From NCBI RefSeq assembly GCF_026130605.1, contig NZ_JANFAU010000005.1:245590-309589 (forward strand): DNA of 64,000 nt, in the 5' to 3' direction. The notes beneath the pieces are model-generated. The model searched no databases, was not told where the DNA came from, and saw nothing but the letters and a program-made list of their open reading frames with translations. This document shows, one piece after another, positions 21,207-30,033 of this stretch; the first letter of the stretch is position 1; each line of letters opens with the position of its first letter. Made by a program: the position numbers and the translations under genes. The DNA is from Sphingomonas lycopersici. Its GTDB lineage: Bacteria; Pseudomonadota; Alphaproteobacteria; Sphingomonadales; Sphingomonadaceae.

Positions 21207-23786
21207 ATGAACCTCGAAAAATTCACCGACCGCGCCAAGGGTTTCCTGCAATCGGCGCAGACCGTCGCGATCCGCATGAACCACCAGCAGATCACGCCCG
21301 AGCATCTGCTCAAGGCGCTGCTCGAAGACGAACAGGGCATGGCCGCCGGGCTGATCCAGTCCGCGGGGGGCGACGCGCGGCGTGCCGCGACCGAGACCGA
21401 TCTGGCGCTGTCGAAGATCCCCGCGGTCTCCGGCTCGGGCGCGCAGACCACGCCGGGACTCAACAATGACGCGGTGCGCATGCTCGATGCCGCCGAGCAG
21501 ATCGCGCAGAAATCGGGCGACAGCTATGTCACCGTCGAGCGGCTGCTCGTCGCGTTGGCGCTCGCGCTCAACACCCCGGCGGGCAAGGCGCTCAAGACCG
21601 CGGGGGTGACCCCGGAGGCGCTCAACGCCGCGATCAACCAGTTGCGCGGCGGGCGCACCGCCGACACCGCCTCGGCGGAGGATCGCTATGACGCGCTCAA
21701 GAAATTCGCGCGCGACCTGACCCAGGCAGCGAAGGACGGCAAGCTCGATCCGGTGATCGGCCGCGACGAGGAAATCCGTCGCACCATCCAGATCCTCGCG
21801 CGCCGCACCAAGAACAATCCGGCGCTGATCGGCGAACCGGGCGTCGGCAAGACCGCGATCGCCGAGGGCCTCGCGCTGCGCATCGCCAATGGCGACGTGC
21901 CCGATACGCTCAAGAACCGTACCTTGATGGCGCTCGACATGGGCGCGCTGATCGCGGGCGCCAAATATCGCGGCGAGTTCGAGGAGCGCCTGAAGGGCGT
22001 GCTCGACGAGGTGAAGGCCGCCGAGGGCGATATCATCCTGTTCATCGACGAGATGCACACGCTGATCGGCGCAGGCAAATCGGATGGCGCGATGGACGCC
22101 TCCAATTTGCTCAAGCCCGCGCTGGCGCGCGGCGAGCTGCATTGCGTCGGCGCGACGACGCTCGACGAATATCGCAAATATGTCGAGAAAGATCCGGCGT
22201 TGCAGCGGCGGTTCCAGCCGGTGTTCGTCGGCGAACCGACCGTCGAGGATACGATCTCGATCCTGCGCGGGCTGAAGGACCGTTACGAGCTGCACCACGG
22301 CGTGCGGATCACCGACGGCGCGATCGTCGCGGCGGCGACGCTGAGCAATCGTTACATCACCGATCGCTTCCTGCCCGATAAAGCGATCGACCTGATGGAC
22401 GAGGCGGCGAGCCGCATCCGCATGGAGGTGGAGAGCAAGCCCGAGGAGATCGAGACGCTCGATCGCCGCATCATCCAGCTCAAGATCGAGCGCGAGGCGC
22501 TCAAGAAGGAAAGCGATGCCGCGTCACGCGACCGGCTCGCCAATCTCGAGAGCGAGCTCGCCAATCTCGAGGAGCAATCGGCCGAGCTGACCCAGCGCTG
22601 GCAGGCCGAGAAGGACAAGATCGGCGCCGAGGCCAAGCTCAAGGAACAGCTCGACGCGGCGCGCATCGCGCTGGAGCAGGCGCAGCGCGACGGCGATCTC
22701 GCGCGCGCGGGTGAGCTGTCCTACGGCACGATCCCCGGCCTTCAGAAGCAGCTCGAGGAAGCGCAGGGCGCGACCAAGGGCGCGATGCTGCGCGAGGAAG
22801 TGACCGCCGACGATATCGCCAGCGTCGTCAGCCGCTGGACCGGAGTGCCGGTCGACCGGATGCTCGAAGGCGAGCGCGAGAAGCTGCTGCGGATGGAGCA
22901 GGTGATCGGCCAGCGCGTGATCGGGCAGGATCAGGCGGTACGCGCGGTCTCGACCGCCGTTCGCCGCGCGCGCGCCGGGCTGCAGGACCCGAACCGGCCG
23001 CTCGGCTCGTTCCTGTTCCTCGGGCCGACGGGTGTGGGCAAGACCGAGCTGACCAAGGCACTCGCCGAATTCCTGTTCGACGATCCCAACGCGATGGTGC
23101 GGATCGACATGAGCGAATTCATGGAGAAGCACGCCGTCTCGCGGCTGATCGGCGCGCCTCCCGGCTATGTCGGCTATGAGGAAGGCGGCGTACTGACCGA
23201 GGCGGTGCGGCGGCGGCCCTATCAGGTCGTGCTGTTCGACGAAGTTGAAAAGGCGCACGGCGATGTGTTCAATGTCTTGCTGCAGGTGCTCGACGATGGG
23301 CGGCTGACCGACGGCCAGGGCCGCACGGTCGACTTCTCGAACACGCTGATCATCCTCACCTCGAACCTCGGTAGCCAGTATCTCGCCAATCTCGGCGAGG
23401 GCGAGGATGTCGAGAAGGTCGAGGGACAGGTGATGGAGGTGGTCCGCGCGCATTTCCGCCCGGAATTCCTCAACCGGCTCGACGAGATCATCCTGTTCCA
23501 TCGGTTGGGGCAGGCGCATATGGGGCCGATCGTCGATATCCAGGTCGGGCGGGTCCAGAAGCTGCTCGCCGACCGCAAGGTGACGCTGGCGCTGACCGAT
23601 GCCGCGCGCGCGTGGCTCGGCCGGGTGGGATACGATCCCGTCTATGGCGCACGACCGCTGAAACGCGCGGTGCAGCGCTATCTGCAGGACCCGCTCGCCG
23701 AGCTGATCCTGCGCGGCGAGGTGAAGGATGGGGCCACCGTCGATGTCGACGAGGGGGATGGGAAGCTCGTACTGACCGTCAAATGA
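21207..23786 (+). CDS. clpB: ATP-dependent disaggregase ClpB
   Basis: ClpB is the Hsp100 disaggregase that works with DnaK/DnaJ/GrpE. Starting at ATG 21207 (AGGGG upstream) gives 859 residues, the family length. Domains in order are a Clp N-domain (repeats from [13 protein letters not shown]), AAA1 with [15 protein letters not shown] near 209, and a coiled-coil middle domain around residues 405-525 ([20 protein letters not shown]). AAA2 has [17 protein letters not shown] near 605, and the C-terminal domain follows. An in-frame longer open region runs through the upstream repeat and was not used. A terminator hairpin follows. Confidence 0.97.
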   Translation: MNLEKFTDRAKGFLQSAQTVAIRMNHQQITPEHLLKALLEDEQGMAAGLIQSAGGDARRAATETDLALSKIPAVSGSGAQTTPGLNNDAVRMLDAAEQIAQKSGDSYVTVERLLVALALALNTPAGKALKTAGVTPEALNAAINQLRGGRTADTASAEDRYDALKKFARDLTQAAKDGKLDPVIGRDEEIRRTIQILARRTKNNPALIGEPGVGKTAIAEGLALRIANGDVPDTLKNRTLMALDMGALIAGAKYRGEFEERLKGVLDEVKAAEGDIILFIDEMHTLIGAGKSDGAMDASNLLKPALARGELHCVGATTLDEYRKYVEKDPALQRRFQPVFVGEPTVEDTISILRGLKDRYELHHGVRITDGAIVAAATLSNRYITDRFLPDKAIDLMDEAASRIRMEVESKPEEIETLDRRIIQLKIEREALKKESDAASRDRLANLESELANLEEQSAELTQRWQAEKDKIGAEAKLKEQLDAARIALEQAQRDGDLARAGELSYGTIPGLQKQLEEAQGATKGAMLREEVTADDIASVVSRWTGVPVDRMLEGEREKLLRMEQVIGQRVIGQDQAVRAVSTAVRRARAGLQDPNRPLGSFLFLGPTGVGKTELTKALAEFLFDDPNAMVRIDMSEFMEKHAVSRLIGAPPGYVGYEEGGVLTEAVRRRPYQVVLFDEVEKAHGDVFNVLLQVLDDGRLTDGQGRTVDFSNTLIILTSNLGSQYLANLGEGEDVEKVEGQVMEVVRAHFRPEFLNRLDEIILFHRLGQAHMGPIVDIQVGRVQKLLADRKVTLALTDAARAWLGRVGYDPVYGARPLKRAVQRYLQDPLAELILRGEVKDGATVDVDEGDGKLVLTVK

Positions 23787-23807
23787 CGATAGTGTGACAC
23801 GTAAACC

Positions 23808-23845
23808 ACGGCGTCGCGTCAACTTTCTGGCGCGGCGCCGTTTCC
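23808..23845 (+). terminator. terminator hairpin after clpB
   Basis: ACGGCGTCGCG pairs with CGCGGCGCCGT through ten Watson-Crick pairs and one G-U pair around a 12-base loop, followed by TTCCC. The stem is strong but the T tract is short, so termination may be partial. Confidence 0.65.
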
Positions 23846-23954
23846 CATTGCGACAGCAAGGCTACCGGGTTTAGCCGATCCCTCATGCGGCCTCTCACAT
23901 CGTACGGCCGCACTAAGCGTATCACGGCCGCAGCGCCGTAGAGGGGTTATACAT

Positions 23955-26903
23955 ATGCAATTCCATGCGAAGAGGCGTGTGCTTGCTTCGGCTTTGATCC
24001 TCGGATCGAGCTTGATCGCGATGCAGGCGCATGCACAGGACACGACGCAGCCCGCGCCGTCCGCCACCCAGCCGGCGGACGAGACCGCCGACGTCGTCGT
24101 CACCGGTTCGCGTATCGCGCGGCCCGAACTGCAGGCTTCGGTGCCGATCCAGAGCGTCAGCCTCGAGCGGATCCAGCAGACCGGCGCGGCGAACATCCAG
24201 GACGTGCTCGCCACGCTGCCGCAGGTCGGCCAGAACTTCAGCCGCACGAGCTCGAACTTCTCGACCACCGGCAACGGCCAGGCGACCGTCAACCTGCGCA
24301 ACCTCGGTTCGTCGCGCACGCTGGTCCTGATCGACGGTCGTCGTACCGTCGGTATCGCCGGCACCTCGGCGGCTGACATCAACAACATCCCGACCGACCT
24401 GGTCGAGCGCGTCGATGTCGTGACCGGCGGCGCTTCGGCGGTTTACGGTTCGGAAGCGGTCGCGGGCGTCGTCAACTTCGTCCTCAAGGACAAGTTCGAA
24501 GGTCTGTCGGTCCGCGGCCAGAACACGATCTCCGACAAGGGCGATGCCGGGCGTCAGTACGTCTCGGTCACCGGCGGCAAGTCGTTCAGCGACGGGCGCG
24601 GCCATGTCGTCGCGAACTTCAGCTACGATGACGACCACGGCCTGCGTTCGCGCGATCGCAGCTTCTCGGCGAACGACTTTCCGGCGCGCAGCTCCTATGC
24701 GGCGCAGGGCCTGTTCGACGTCAGCAATGCCGATCAGACGCAATTCTCCGCGGCGAGCGGGCGCACCTACACCTTCACGCCGCAAAATGCCGTGAAGCGC
24801 TACCAGGGCGCCAACATCGACGGTTACAACCGCGATCACGATCGCTACCTGTCGGTGCCGGTCGAGCGCTACATGGGCACGTTGCTGGCGAACTACGACT
24901 TCTCCGACGCGTTCAAGGTCTATTTCCAGGGCCAATATGCACGCACCAACTCGAGCTCGTCGCTCGAGCCGTCGGCGATCGCCAACAGCGGGCCGGGCGC
25001 CGCGCTCAACTTCGACGGTTCGGCCTATGCCGGCATCCCGATCACCAGCCCCTATGTTCCCGACGCGATCCGTCAGGCCGCGATCGCGAACGGCGTCGAC
25101 GTGATCCAGTTCCGTCGTCGGTCGAACGACATCTTCAGCCGCAGCAACAACAACAACCGCGATTACTGGCGCGGTGTGCTGGGCGTGAAGGGTGACATCA
25201 CGAGCGACAGCAAGTGGAAGTACGATCTGTACTATGAACACTCGCAGACGCGCGACCACACCTATTCGCAGTCGATCTACATGCCGAACTACGGCGCGGC
25301 GCTGAGTAACGAGATCGGCCCGAACGGCCAGGTGCAGTGCAGCGATCCCGCGGCGCGTGCGGCGGGTTGCGTCCCGATGAACATCTTCGGGTACAACACG
25401 GTCTCCGCGGCGGCCTCGAAGTTCCTGCAGACCTACACCGGGCCGACCCGGACGATCGCGCTCGAGGGCGGCGGCTCGGTCAACGTCGTCAACGGCCAGA
25501 ACGTGCTGTACGACTATCTGGCGAACGTGAAGCAGGACGTGATTTCGGGCAGCGTCACCGGCGAACTGTTCTCGCTGTGGGGCAAGCCGATCTCGATCGC
25601 GTTCGGCGGCGAATATCGTCACGAAAAGAGCTCGGAAGTGTTCGATCCGTTCACCCAGGCGGGTCTCAGCGCGGGCAACCAGCTGTCGAACACCAAGGGC
25701 AAGTTCAATGTGAAGGAAGCGTTCGTCGAAATCGACGCGCCGATCGTCGAGGACCGTCCGGGCCTCTACTATCTCGGCCTCGAAGGCGCCGCACGCTACG
25801 CCGATTATTCGACGATCGGCGGGATCTGGAGCTTCAAGGGCGGCGCAACCTACGCCCCGGTTCCCGATGTCCGCTTCCGGGCGGTCTATGCCCGCGCGAC
25901 GCGTGCGCCGAACATCAGCGAGCTGTTCTCGGCGCAGAGCCAGACCTTCCTCGCGGTCACCGATCCGTGCGATCAGGGCGGCGGCAATGGCGGCGACGGC
26001 ACGCCGACCGGCCCGCTTCCCGCGGGCTGCGCGGCCATTCCGGGGATCGCCAAGACGGTCGCCAATCGCGGCAGCTTCACCTACACGACGTCGCAGCTGC
26101 AGACGATCGACGGTCTGGTCGGCGGCAACCCGAACCTGAAGGCCGAAACCGCCGACACGATTACCGCTGGTGTGGTGTTCACGCCGCGGGCCATTCGCAA
26201 CCTCAGCCTGACGGTGGATTATTACCACATCAAGGTGAAGAACGCGATCGGCATCATCGGTCAGCAGACCTCGATCGACGAGTGCTTCACCGGCGGCAAT
26301 CCGTTGTTCTGCAACAACGTCGTTCGCGATGCCAACGGGTTCATTACCCGCGTCAACGCGATCAACCTGAATACCGGTTCGTATCTGGTCTCCGGTCTGG
26401 ATATCCAGGGCCGTTATTCGGTGCCGATTACGGGCGAGTGGAAGCTCGACATGGACGTGATGTACAACCATCGCTTCAAGCAGGAGCAGACGCCGTTCCC
26501 GGGTGGTCCGGTGCAGGACGAGCTCGGCCAGGCCGATTGCTATAACTGCGGCCGCCTCGGCTCGGGCTTCAAGGACCATGTCGTCGGTAACTTCACGCTG
26601 GGCAGCAGCAACTTCCAGTTCAACTACCGCGTCGAATACCTCGGGCCGCTGTGGGATAATCTCCCGGCCGACAGCGACTCCACCCGTATTCCGGCCTATT
26701 GGTATCACAACATCCAGGGCAAGTTCCTGGTTGGCGATACCCGGAAGATGGAACTCTACGTCGGCGTGAACAACCTGTTCGACAAGAAGCCGCCGTTCTT
26801 CGGTGACACGAGCCCGGTCAGCTGGCCCGGCACCAACACCGTTGCGAATACCTATGACCTGTACGGCCGCATGATCTACGCAGGTGCGACGTTCAAGTTC
26901 TGA
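23955..26903 (+). CDS. TonB-dependent outer-membrane receptor
   Basis: The 982-residue protein has a signal peptide (VLASALILGSSLIAMQAHAQ). The TonB-box region DVVVTGSRIARPELQ follows near residue 50. A plug domain contains VLIDGRRTVGIAGTSAADIN and GGASAVYGSEAVAGVVNFVL, and a long beta-barrel ends YGRMIYAGATFKF with terminal Phe. Such receptors import scarce ligands across the outer membrane using TonB energy, and sphingomonads carry dozens of them. The ligand cannot be told from sequence. It converges on the hydroxylase/sulfotransferase genes and differs clearly from the two receptors further right. Confidence 0.93.
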   Translation: MQFHAKRRVLASALILGSSLIAMQAHAQDTTQPAPSATQPADETADVVVTGSRIARPELQASVPIQSVSLERIQQTGAANIQDVLATLPQVGQNFSRTSSNFSTTGNGQATVNLRNLGSSRTLVLIDGRRTVGIAGTSAADINNIPTDLVERVDVVTGGASAVYGSEAVAGVVNFVLKDKFEGLSVRGQNTISDKGDAGRQYVSVTGGKSFSDGRGHVVANFSYDDDHGLRSRDRSFSANDFPARSSYAAQGLFDVSNADQTQFSAASGRTYTFTPQNAVKRYQGANIDGYNRDHDRYLSVPVERYMGTLLANYDFSDAFKVYFQGQYARTNSSSSLEPSAIANSGPGAALNFDGSAYAGIPITSPYVPDAIRQAAIANGVDVIQFRRRSNDIFSRSNNNNRDYWRGVLGVKGDITSDSKWKYDLYYEHSQTRDHTYSQSIYMPNYGAALSNEIGPNGQVQCSDPAARAAGCVPMNIFGYNTVSAAASKFLQTYTGPTRTIALEGGGSVNVVNGQNVLYDYLANVKQDVISGSVTGELFSLWGKPISIAFGGEYRHEKSSEVFDPFTQAGLSAGNQLSNTKGKFNVKEAFVEIDAPIVEDRPGLYYLGLEGAARYADYSTIGGIWSFKGGATYAPVPDVRFRAVYARATRAPNISELFSAQSQTFLAVTDPCDQGGGNGGDGTPTGPLPAGCAAIPGIAKTVANRGSFTYTTSQLQTIDGLVGGNPNLKAETADTITAGVVFTPRAIRNLSLTVDYYHIKVKNAIGIIGQQTSIDECFTGGNPLFCNNVVRDANGFITRVNAINLNTGSYLVSGLDIQGRYSVPITGEWKLDMDVMYNHRFKQEQTPFPGGPVQDELGQADCYNCGRLGSGFKDHVVGNFTLGSSNFQFNYRVEYLGPLWDNLPADSDSTRIPAYWYHNIQGKFLVGDTRKMELYVGVNNLFDKKPPFFGDTSPVSWPGTNTVANTYDLYGRMIYAGATFKF

Positions 26904-26927
26904 TAACGACGGTAACAACCTAATGAC

Positions 26928-26963
26928 GGGCGGCTGTTCAACGAACAGCCGCCCTTTTCTTTT
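26928..26963 (+). terminator. intrinsic terminator of the first TonB receptor
   Basis: GGGCGGCTGTT pairs perfectly with AACAGCCGCCC around a five-base loop, followed by TTTTCTTTT. It lies 25 bases past the stop. Confidence 0.93.
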
Positions 26964-27005
26964 GCCTCCAATGTCGCTGTCAGGCGCCCGAGCCGGGCGG
27001 CGCCG

Positions 27006-28517
27006 TCAGATCGGCGGTAGCACGTCGAACGCGACGGTGAGCCGTTCGCCCGCCGGAAACGGCTCCGTGCCGTGCCACATCGTCGACGGAAACAGCACCA
27101 GCCGGCCGGGCTTGGGCTCGATCATGCGCGTCGGCGGCAGAGCGAGACCGAGCGATGCCTGCGGGCCGCCGATCGTCAGCCAGCCGGCGTGCGCACCGCC
27201 ATCCGCGGTCGCTTCGGGCAGCGCAACGTAAAGAGCGGAACTGATCCAGCCTTGCGGGTGAACGTGGTTGACGTGATGCCCCTGCCCCACCAGCCGCACC
27301 GACCACGAGCCCGCGAAGCGCGGTGCGCGGTCGCGCCGCTTCGACAAGGTGGGGTGACGCGCATCCGGCGGCGGCAATTGCGCGACGTGCTGCGCGACCG
27401 CCTCGACCACCGCCGCGCGCAGGGCGCGAATTTCGGGATCGATACGCGCGAAGAGCGGGCCGTCGGTCTGCGTGCCGCCGCGGACCGACTGATCGAGATG
27501 CGCGCCCCGCGCGCGATGTATGCCGCGCAAGACCTCGGCGACACGCTCGAGCGACGGCAGTCGATCGGCAAGGTCGACCACCGAAACGAGCCGCGGATCA
27601 CCCTCAAGCCAGGCCAGCCGCGGATCGCCGGTCAACCGCCACGTAATCGCCGCATAAGGCCACATCGCACCGTCGGCAGCCTCGAGCCCGACTTCGACCA
27701 ACTTGCTTGCCTCATCGAGCCGGGCCGCGCGAAGCAAGTGCCGTACCCGCCACACCGCCATTCCGGGCGCAGTGCGAACATGCGGCAATGCATAGAGACG
27801 CTCGGCGCCGGCGAGATCGCCGGTCTCGCCCCGCGCGATCGCCTCCTGCGCATCGAGATCGGGGTTGGGGCCGAGCGCGGCACGCGCGCGCGCGATCGTC
27901 GCGAGCGCCGCGCGATAGTCTTCGCCGCGAATGTGCAGCGCCACCAGCCCATGCCACAATGGCGGATGACGCGGCGCAACGGCCAGCGCGCGATCATAGG
28001 AAGCGAATGCATGGGCGCGATCGCCGGCGAGCGCGCGCAATTGCGCGATCGTATCATGGCCTTCGATCCAGCCCGGATTGGCCGTGACGACCGGCTCCAA
28101 CCCCCCGATCGCGGCCTCGATCTTGCCGACCGCGAAGCGCGCCGCGGCCTCGCCCAGCAGGACGCCCGCGTCGTTAGGCGCCAGTTGCCGGGCGCGCGCA
28201 AACAGCGCGACCGCCGGCGCCCCGGCCTCCATCGCAACGCGGGCGTGGCCGTGCGCGATACCGGCATCGCCGGGGGCATTGGCGACCGCCCGTTCGAATG
28301 CAGCGAGCGCGACATCATGCCGTTCGAGCGCGCGCGCGAGCAAACCGCTCCATTGCCACAATAACGGATTGCGGCCCGCCTGCCGCGCGGCAGGCAGCAG
28401 GCGATCGAGCGCCCGTTCCTCCTCTCCTTCCGCCATCGCCGCACGCGCGAGATCATCCAGCGCGTCCGGATCCCCGGGTGCGGCAGTGACTGCGGCAAGC
28501 GCCTCGGCGAAGGTCAT
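27006..28517 (-). CDS. TPR protein with C-terminal 2OG-Fe(II) oxygenase domain
   Basis: The first ~300 of 503 residues are Ala-rich helical tetratricopeptide-type repeats (for example LLWQWSGLLARALERHDVAL, FASYDRALAVAPRHPPLW). The C-terminal ~100 residues are a putative 2-oxoglutarate/Fe(II) dioxygenase. They contain HVNHVHPQGWISSALYVALP from residue 415, then GRLVLFPSTMWHGTEPF and ERLTVAFDV, giving an H...H...H/R pattern. Such domains hydroxylate proteins or small molecules. It is the last gene of the minus-strand set that includes an AspH-type hydroxylase and a sulfotransferase. No substrate is known. Confidence 0.82.
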   Translation of the reverse strand: MTFAEALAAVTAAPGDPDALDDLARAAMAEGEEERALDRLLPAARQAGRNPLLWQWSGLLARALERHDVALAAFERAVANAPGDAGIAHGHARVAMEAGAPAVALFARARQLAPNDAGVLLGEAAARFAVGKIEAAIGGLEPVVTANPGWIEGHDTIAQLRALAGDRAHAFASYDRALAVAPRHPPLWHGLVALHIRGEDYRAALATIARARAALGPNPDLDAQEAIARGETGDLAGAERLYALPHVRTAPGMAVWRVRHLLRAARLDEASKLVEVGLEAADGAMWPYAAITWRLTGDPRLAWLEGDPRLVSVVDLADRLPSLERVAEVLRGIHRARGAHLDQSVRGGTQTDGPLFARIDPEIRALRAAVVEAVAQHVAQLPPPDARHPTLSKRRDRAPRFAGSWSVRLVGQGHHVNHVHPQGWISSALYVALPEATADGGAHAGWLTIGGPQASLGLALPPTRMIEPKPGRLVLFPSTMWHGTEPFPAGERLTVAFDVLPPI

Positions 28518-28539
28518 CCGCGACGGCGCCGGGCGACGA

Positions 28540-28797
28540 TCAGCAGCCCGCGCCCTTCTGGCACGAATTGACCTGCGACCGCTCGATCATCTGGCGCTCC
28601 TGACGATATTTATCGTCCCATTGCGCCCGCGTCAGGCATATCCGTTTTCCGCCAAGCCGGCTGCCGAGCACCGGCTGGTCCTCGCAGATCAGCCGGTTGG
28701 GATCCGCCTTCGGACGGGGCTTGGCGTCATCCGCCAATGCGGGGGCCGCGCTGCCAATAAGCGCAGTAAGTACAATTGCGTAACGAAGCGAACGCAT
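28540..28797 (-). CDS. small exported cysteine-containing protein
   Basis: The 85-residue product has a clear signal peptide (YAIVLTALIGSAAPALA-DD). The mature domain of about 62 residues has four cysteines, in LICEDQPVLGSRLGGKRIC and QVNSCQKGAGC. Similar small proteins with the GSRLGGKRICLTRAQWD motif are familiar from sphingomonads as uncharacterised secreted proteins. It lies 22 bases upstream of the TPR-2OG gene on the same strand and may be co-transcribed. Function is unknown; it could be a periplasmic partner or substrate of the neighbouring enzymes. Confidence 0.75.
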   Translation of the reverse strand: MRSLRYAIVLTALIGSAAPALADDAKPRPKADPNRLICEDQPVLGSRLGGKRICLTRAQWDDKYRQERQMIERSQVNSCQKGAGC

Positions 28798-28875
28798 ATG
28801 CGGTATCTTTCGAAGTCCCTGCGGATTTGATAGCGCGATTCGGTTACCCGCGCAAAGCGGTTCGCGGGGTGTTCG

Positions 28876-30033
28876 TTACAGTCCCGCGCGCTCTCCCTTG
28901 CCTTCGGCCTCGATCAGCGCGGTTACTGCCGCGCGCTCGGTCGGGCTGAGATCGGGGTGCCAGACGTCGAAAATGAACACGACGCGTAGCCGGTCGCTGG
29001 GGTTCATCGCCTCATGCTCGATCGTATCGTCGAAGACGAACGCCTCGCCGCGCCGCCAATCGCGCCTCTCGCCGCCGACGCGGAACCAGCACCCCTCCGG
29101 CACGATCAGCGGCAAATGGCAAACGAGCCGGGCGTTGCTCACGCCGACATGCGGCGGGATATGCGTGCGCGGCGCGAGCAGCGAGAACATCGCATTGGGC
29201 GAGGCGCCCGGCACATCGGGTTGCGGCAGGCGATCGATCAGCGCCATCGTCCGCGGGCATTGATCGGCATTGCCGTCGATGCGCCGCCCGTTCTGCAGCA
29301 GATGGATCGCGCTCCAGTCGGGATTGTGGTTGAGCGGCTGCCACTGCCGCATCGGCAGATGATCGGGATATTGGATATAAGGCACCAGCTCGGCGCGGTT
29401 CGCGGCGAGCAGCGCCTGCAATTCGGCGGCGATCTCCTCGGTCGCGGCCTCCAGATCGGTGAGCCACGGGAAGCGCGCGCGCGGGTGGAACTCGCGCTCG
29501 GTAAGCTCGGGGAAGAAGAAATGCGTCGGCTCGCTGTGAAACGGGCGGGTCCGGCGCAGCGCGTTGCTGCGGAAGCGCGCGATGCGGCGGCGCTCGTCAT
29601 CACCGGCTGTAGCCTCGACGGGGGCCATCGCCGCCGCCAGTCTCTCCTCGCGCGCCGCCAGCCATGCCGCGTGACGCGCTTCGGCCTCGGCCACCGCCGC
29701 CGCCAACGGGGGCGGCAAGGCGCCCGCCGGGCGCTGCGCCAGCGCCTCTCCCCACGCTTCGCCGGCTTTTGCCTCGTCCAGTCGCTGCAGCAGGCTCGCG
29801 CGCAGCAGCAGCGCGGTGAAATGCAGCGGCGAGAGCGCGAGCGCGCGATGCACCGCGTCGAGCGCCTCGCGCGGCCGGCCCGCGGCGCGGCTTACCCCGG
29901 CGAGTTTGAGCAAGGTGTCGATATCGCCCGGATTTGCCGCCGACGCCGCGCGCAGCAATTCGAGTGCGCGGCCGAAATCACCCGCCGCCAGCGCCTGTTC
30001 CACCCCGCGATCCGCCCCCCCATTTGCCGTCAT
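28876..30033 (-). CDS. TPR protein with aspartyl/asparaginyl beta-hydroxylase domain
   Basis: From ATG 30033 the protein has 385 residues. Two to three TPR units (LELLRAASAANPGDIDTLLK, REALDAVHRALALSPLHF) fill residues 10-85. A helical linker is followed by an AspH-type double-stranded beta-helix from about residue 210. Metal/2OG motifs are visible: THIPPHVGVSNARLVCHLPL near 315 and GEAFVFDDTIEHEAMN near 350. Family members hydroxylate Asp or Asn side chains in peptides or proteins. Its start overlaps the stop of the upstream TPR-sulfotransferase (ATGA), so both are made together. Confidence 0.87.
   Translation of the reverse strand: MTANGGADRGVEQALAAGDFGRALELLRAASAANPGDIDTLLKLAGVSRAAGRPREALDAVHRALALSPLHFTALLLRASLLQRLDEAKAGEAWGEALAQRPAGALPPPLAAAVAEAEARHAAWLAAREERLAAAMAPVEATAGDDERRRIARFRSNALRRTRPFHSEPTHFFFPELTEREFHPRARFPWLTDLEAATEEIAAELQALLAANRAELVPYIQYPDHLPMRQWQPLNHNPDWSAIHLLQNGRRIDGNADQCPRTMALIDRLPQPDVPGASPNAMFSLLAPRTHIPPHVGVSNARLVCHLPLIVPEGCWFRVGGERRDWRRGEAFVFDDTIEHEAMNPSDRLRVVFIFDVWHPDLSPTERAAVTALIEAEGKGERAGL

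Noticed and set aside
23922..26918. Long minus-strand open frame opposite the first TonB receptor
   Set aside because: Antisense shadow with low-complexity Arg/Val composition.
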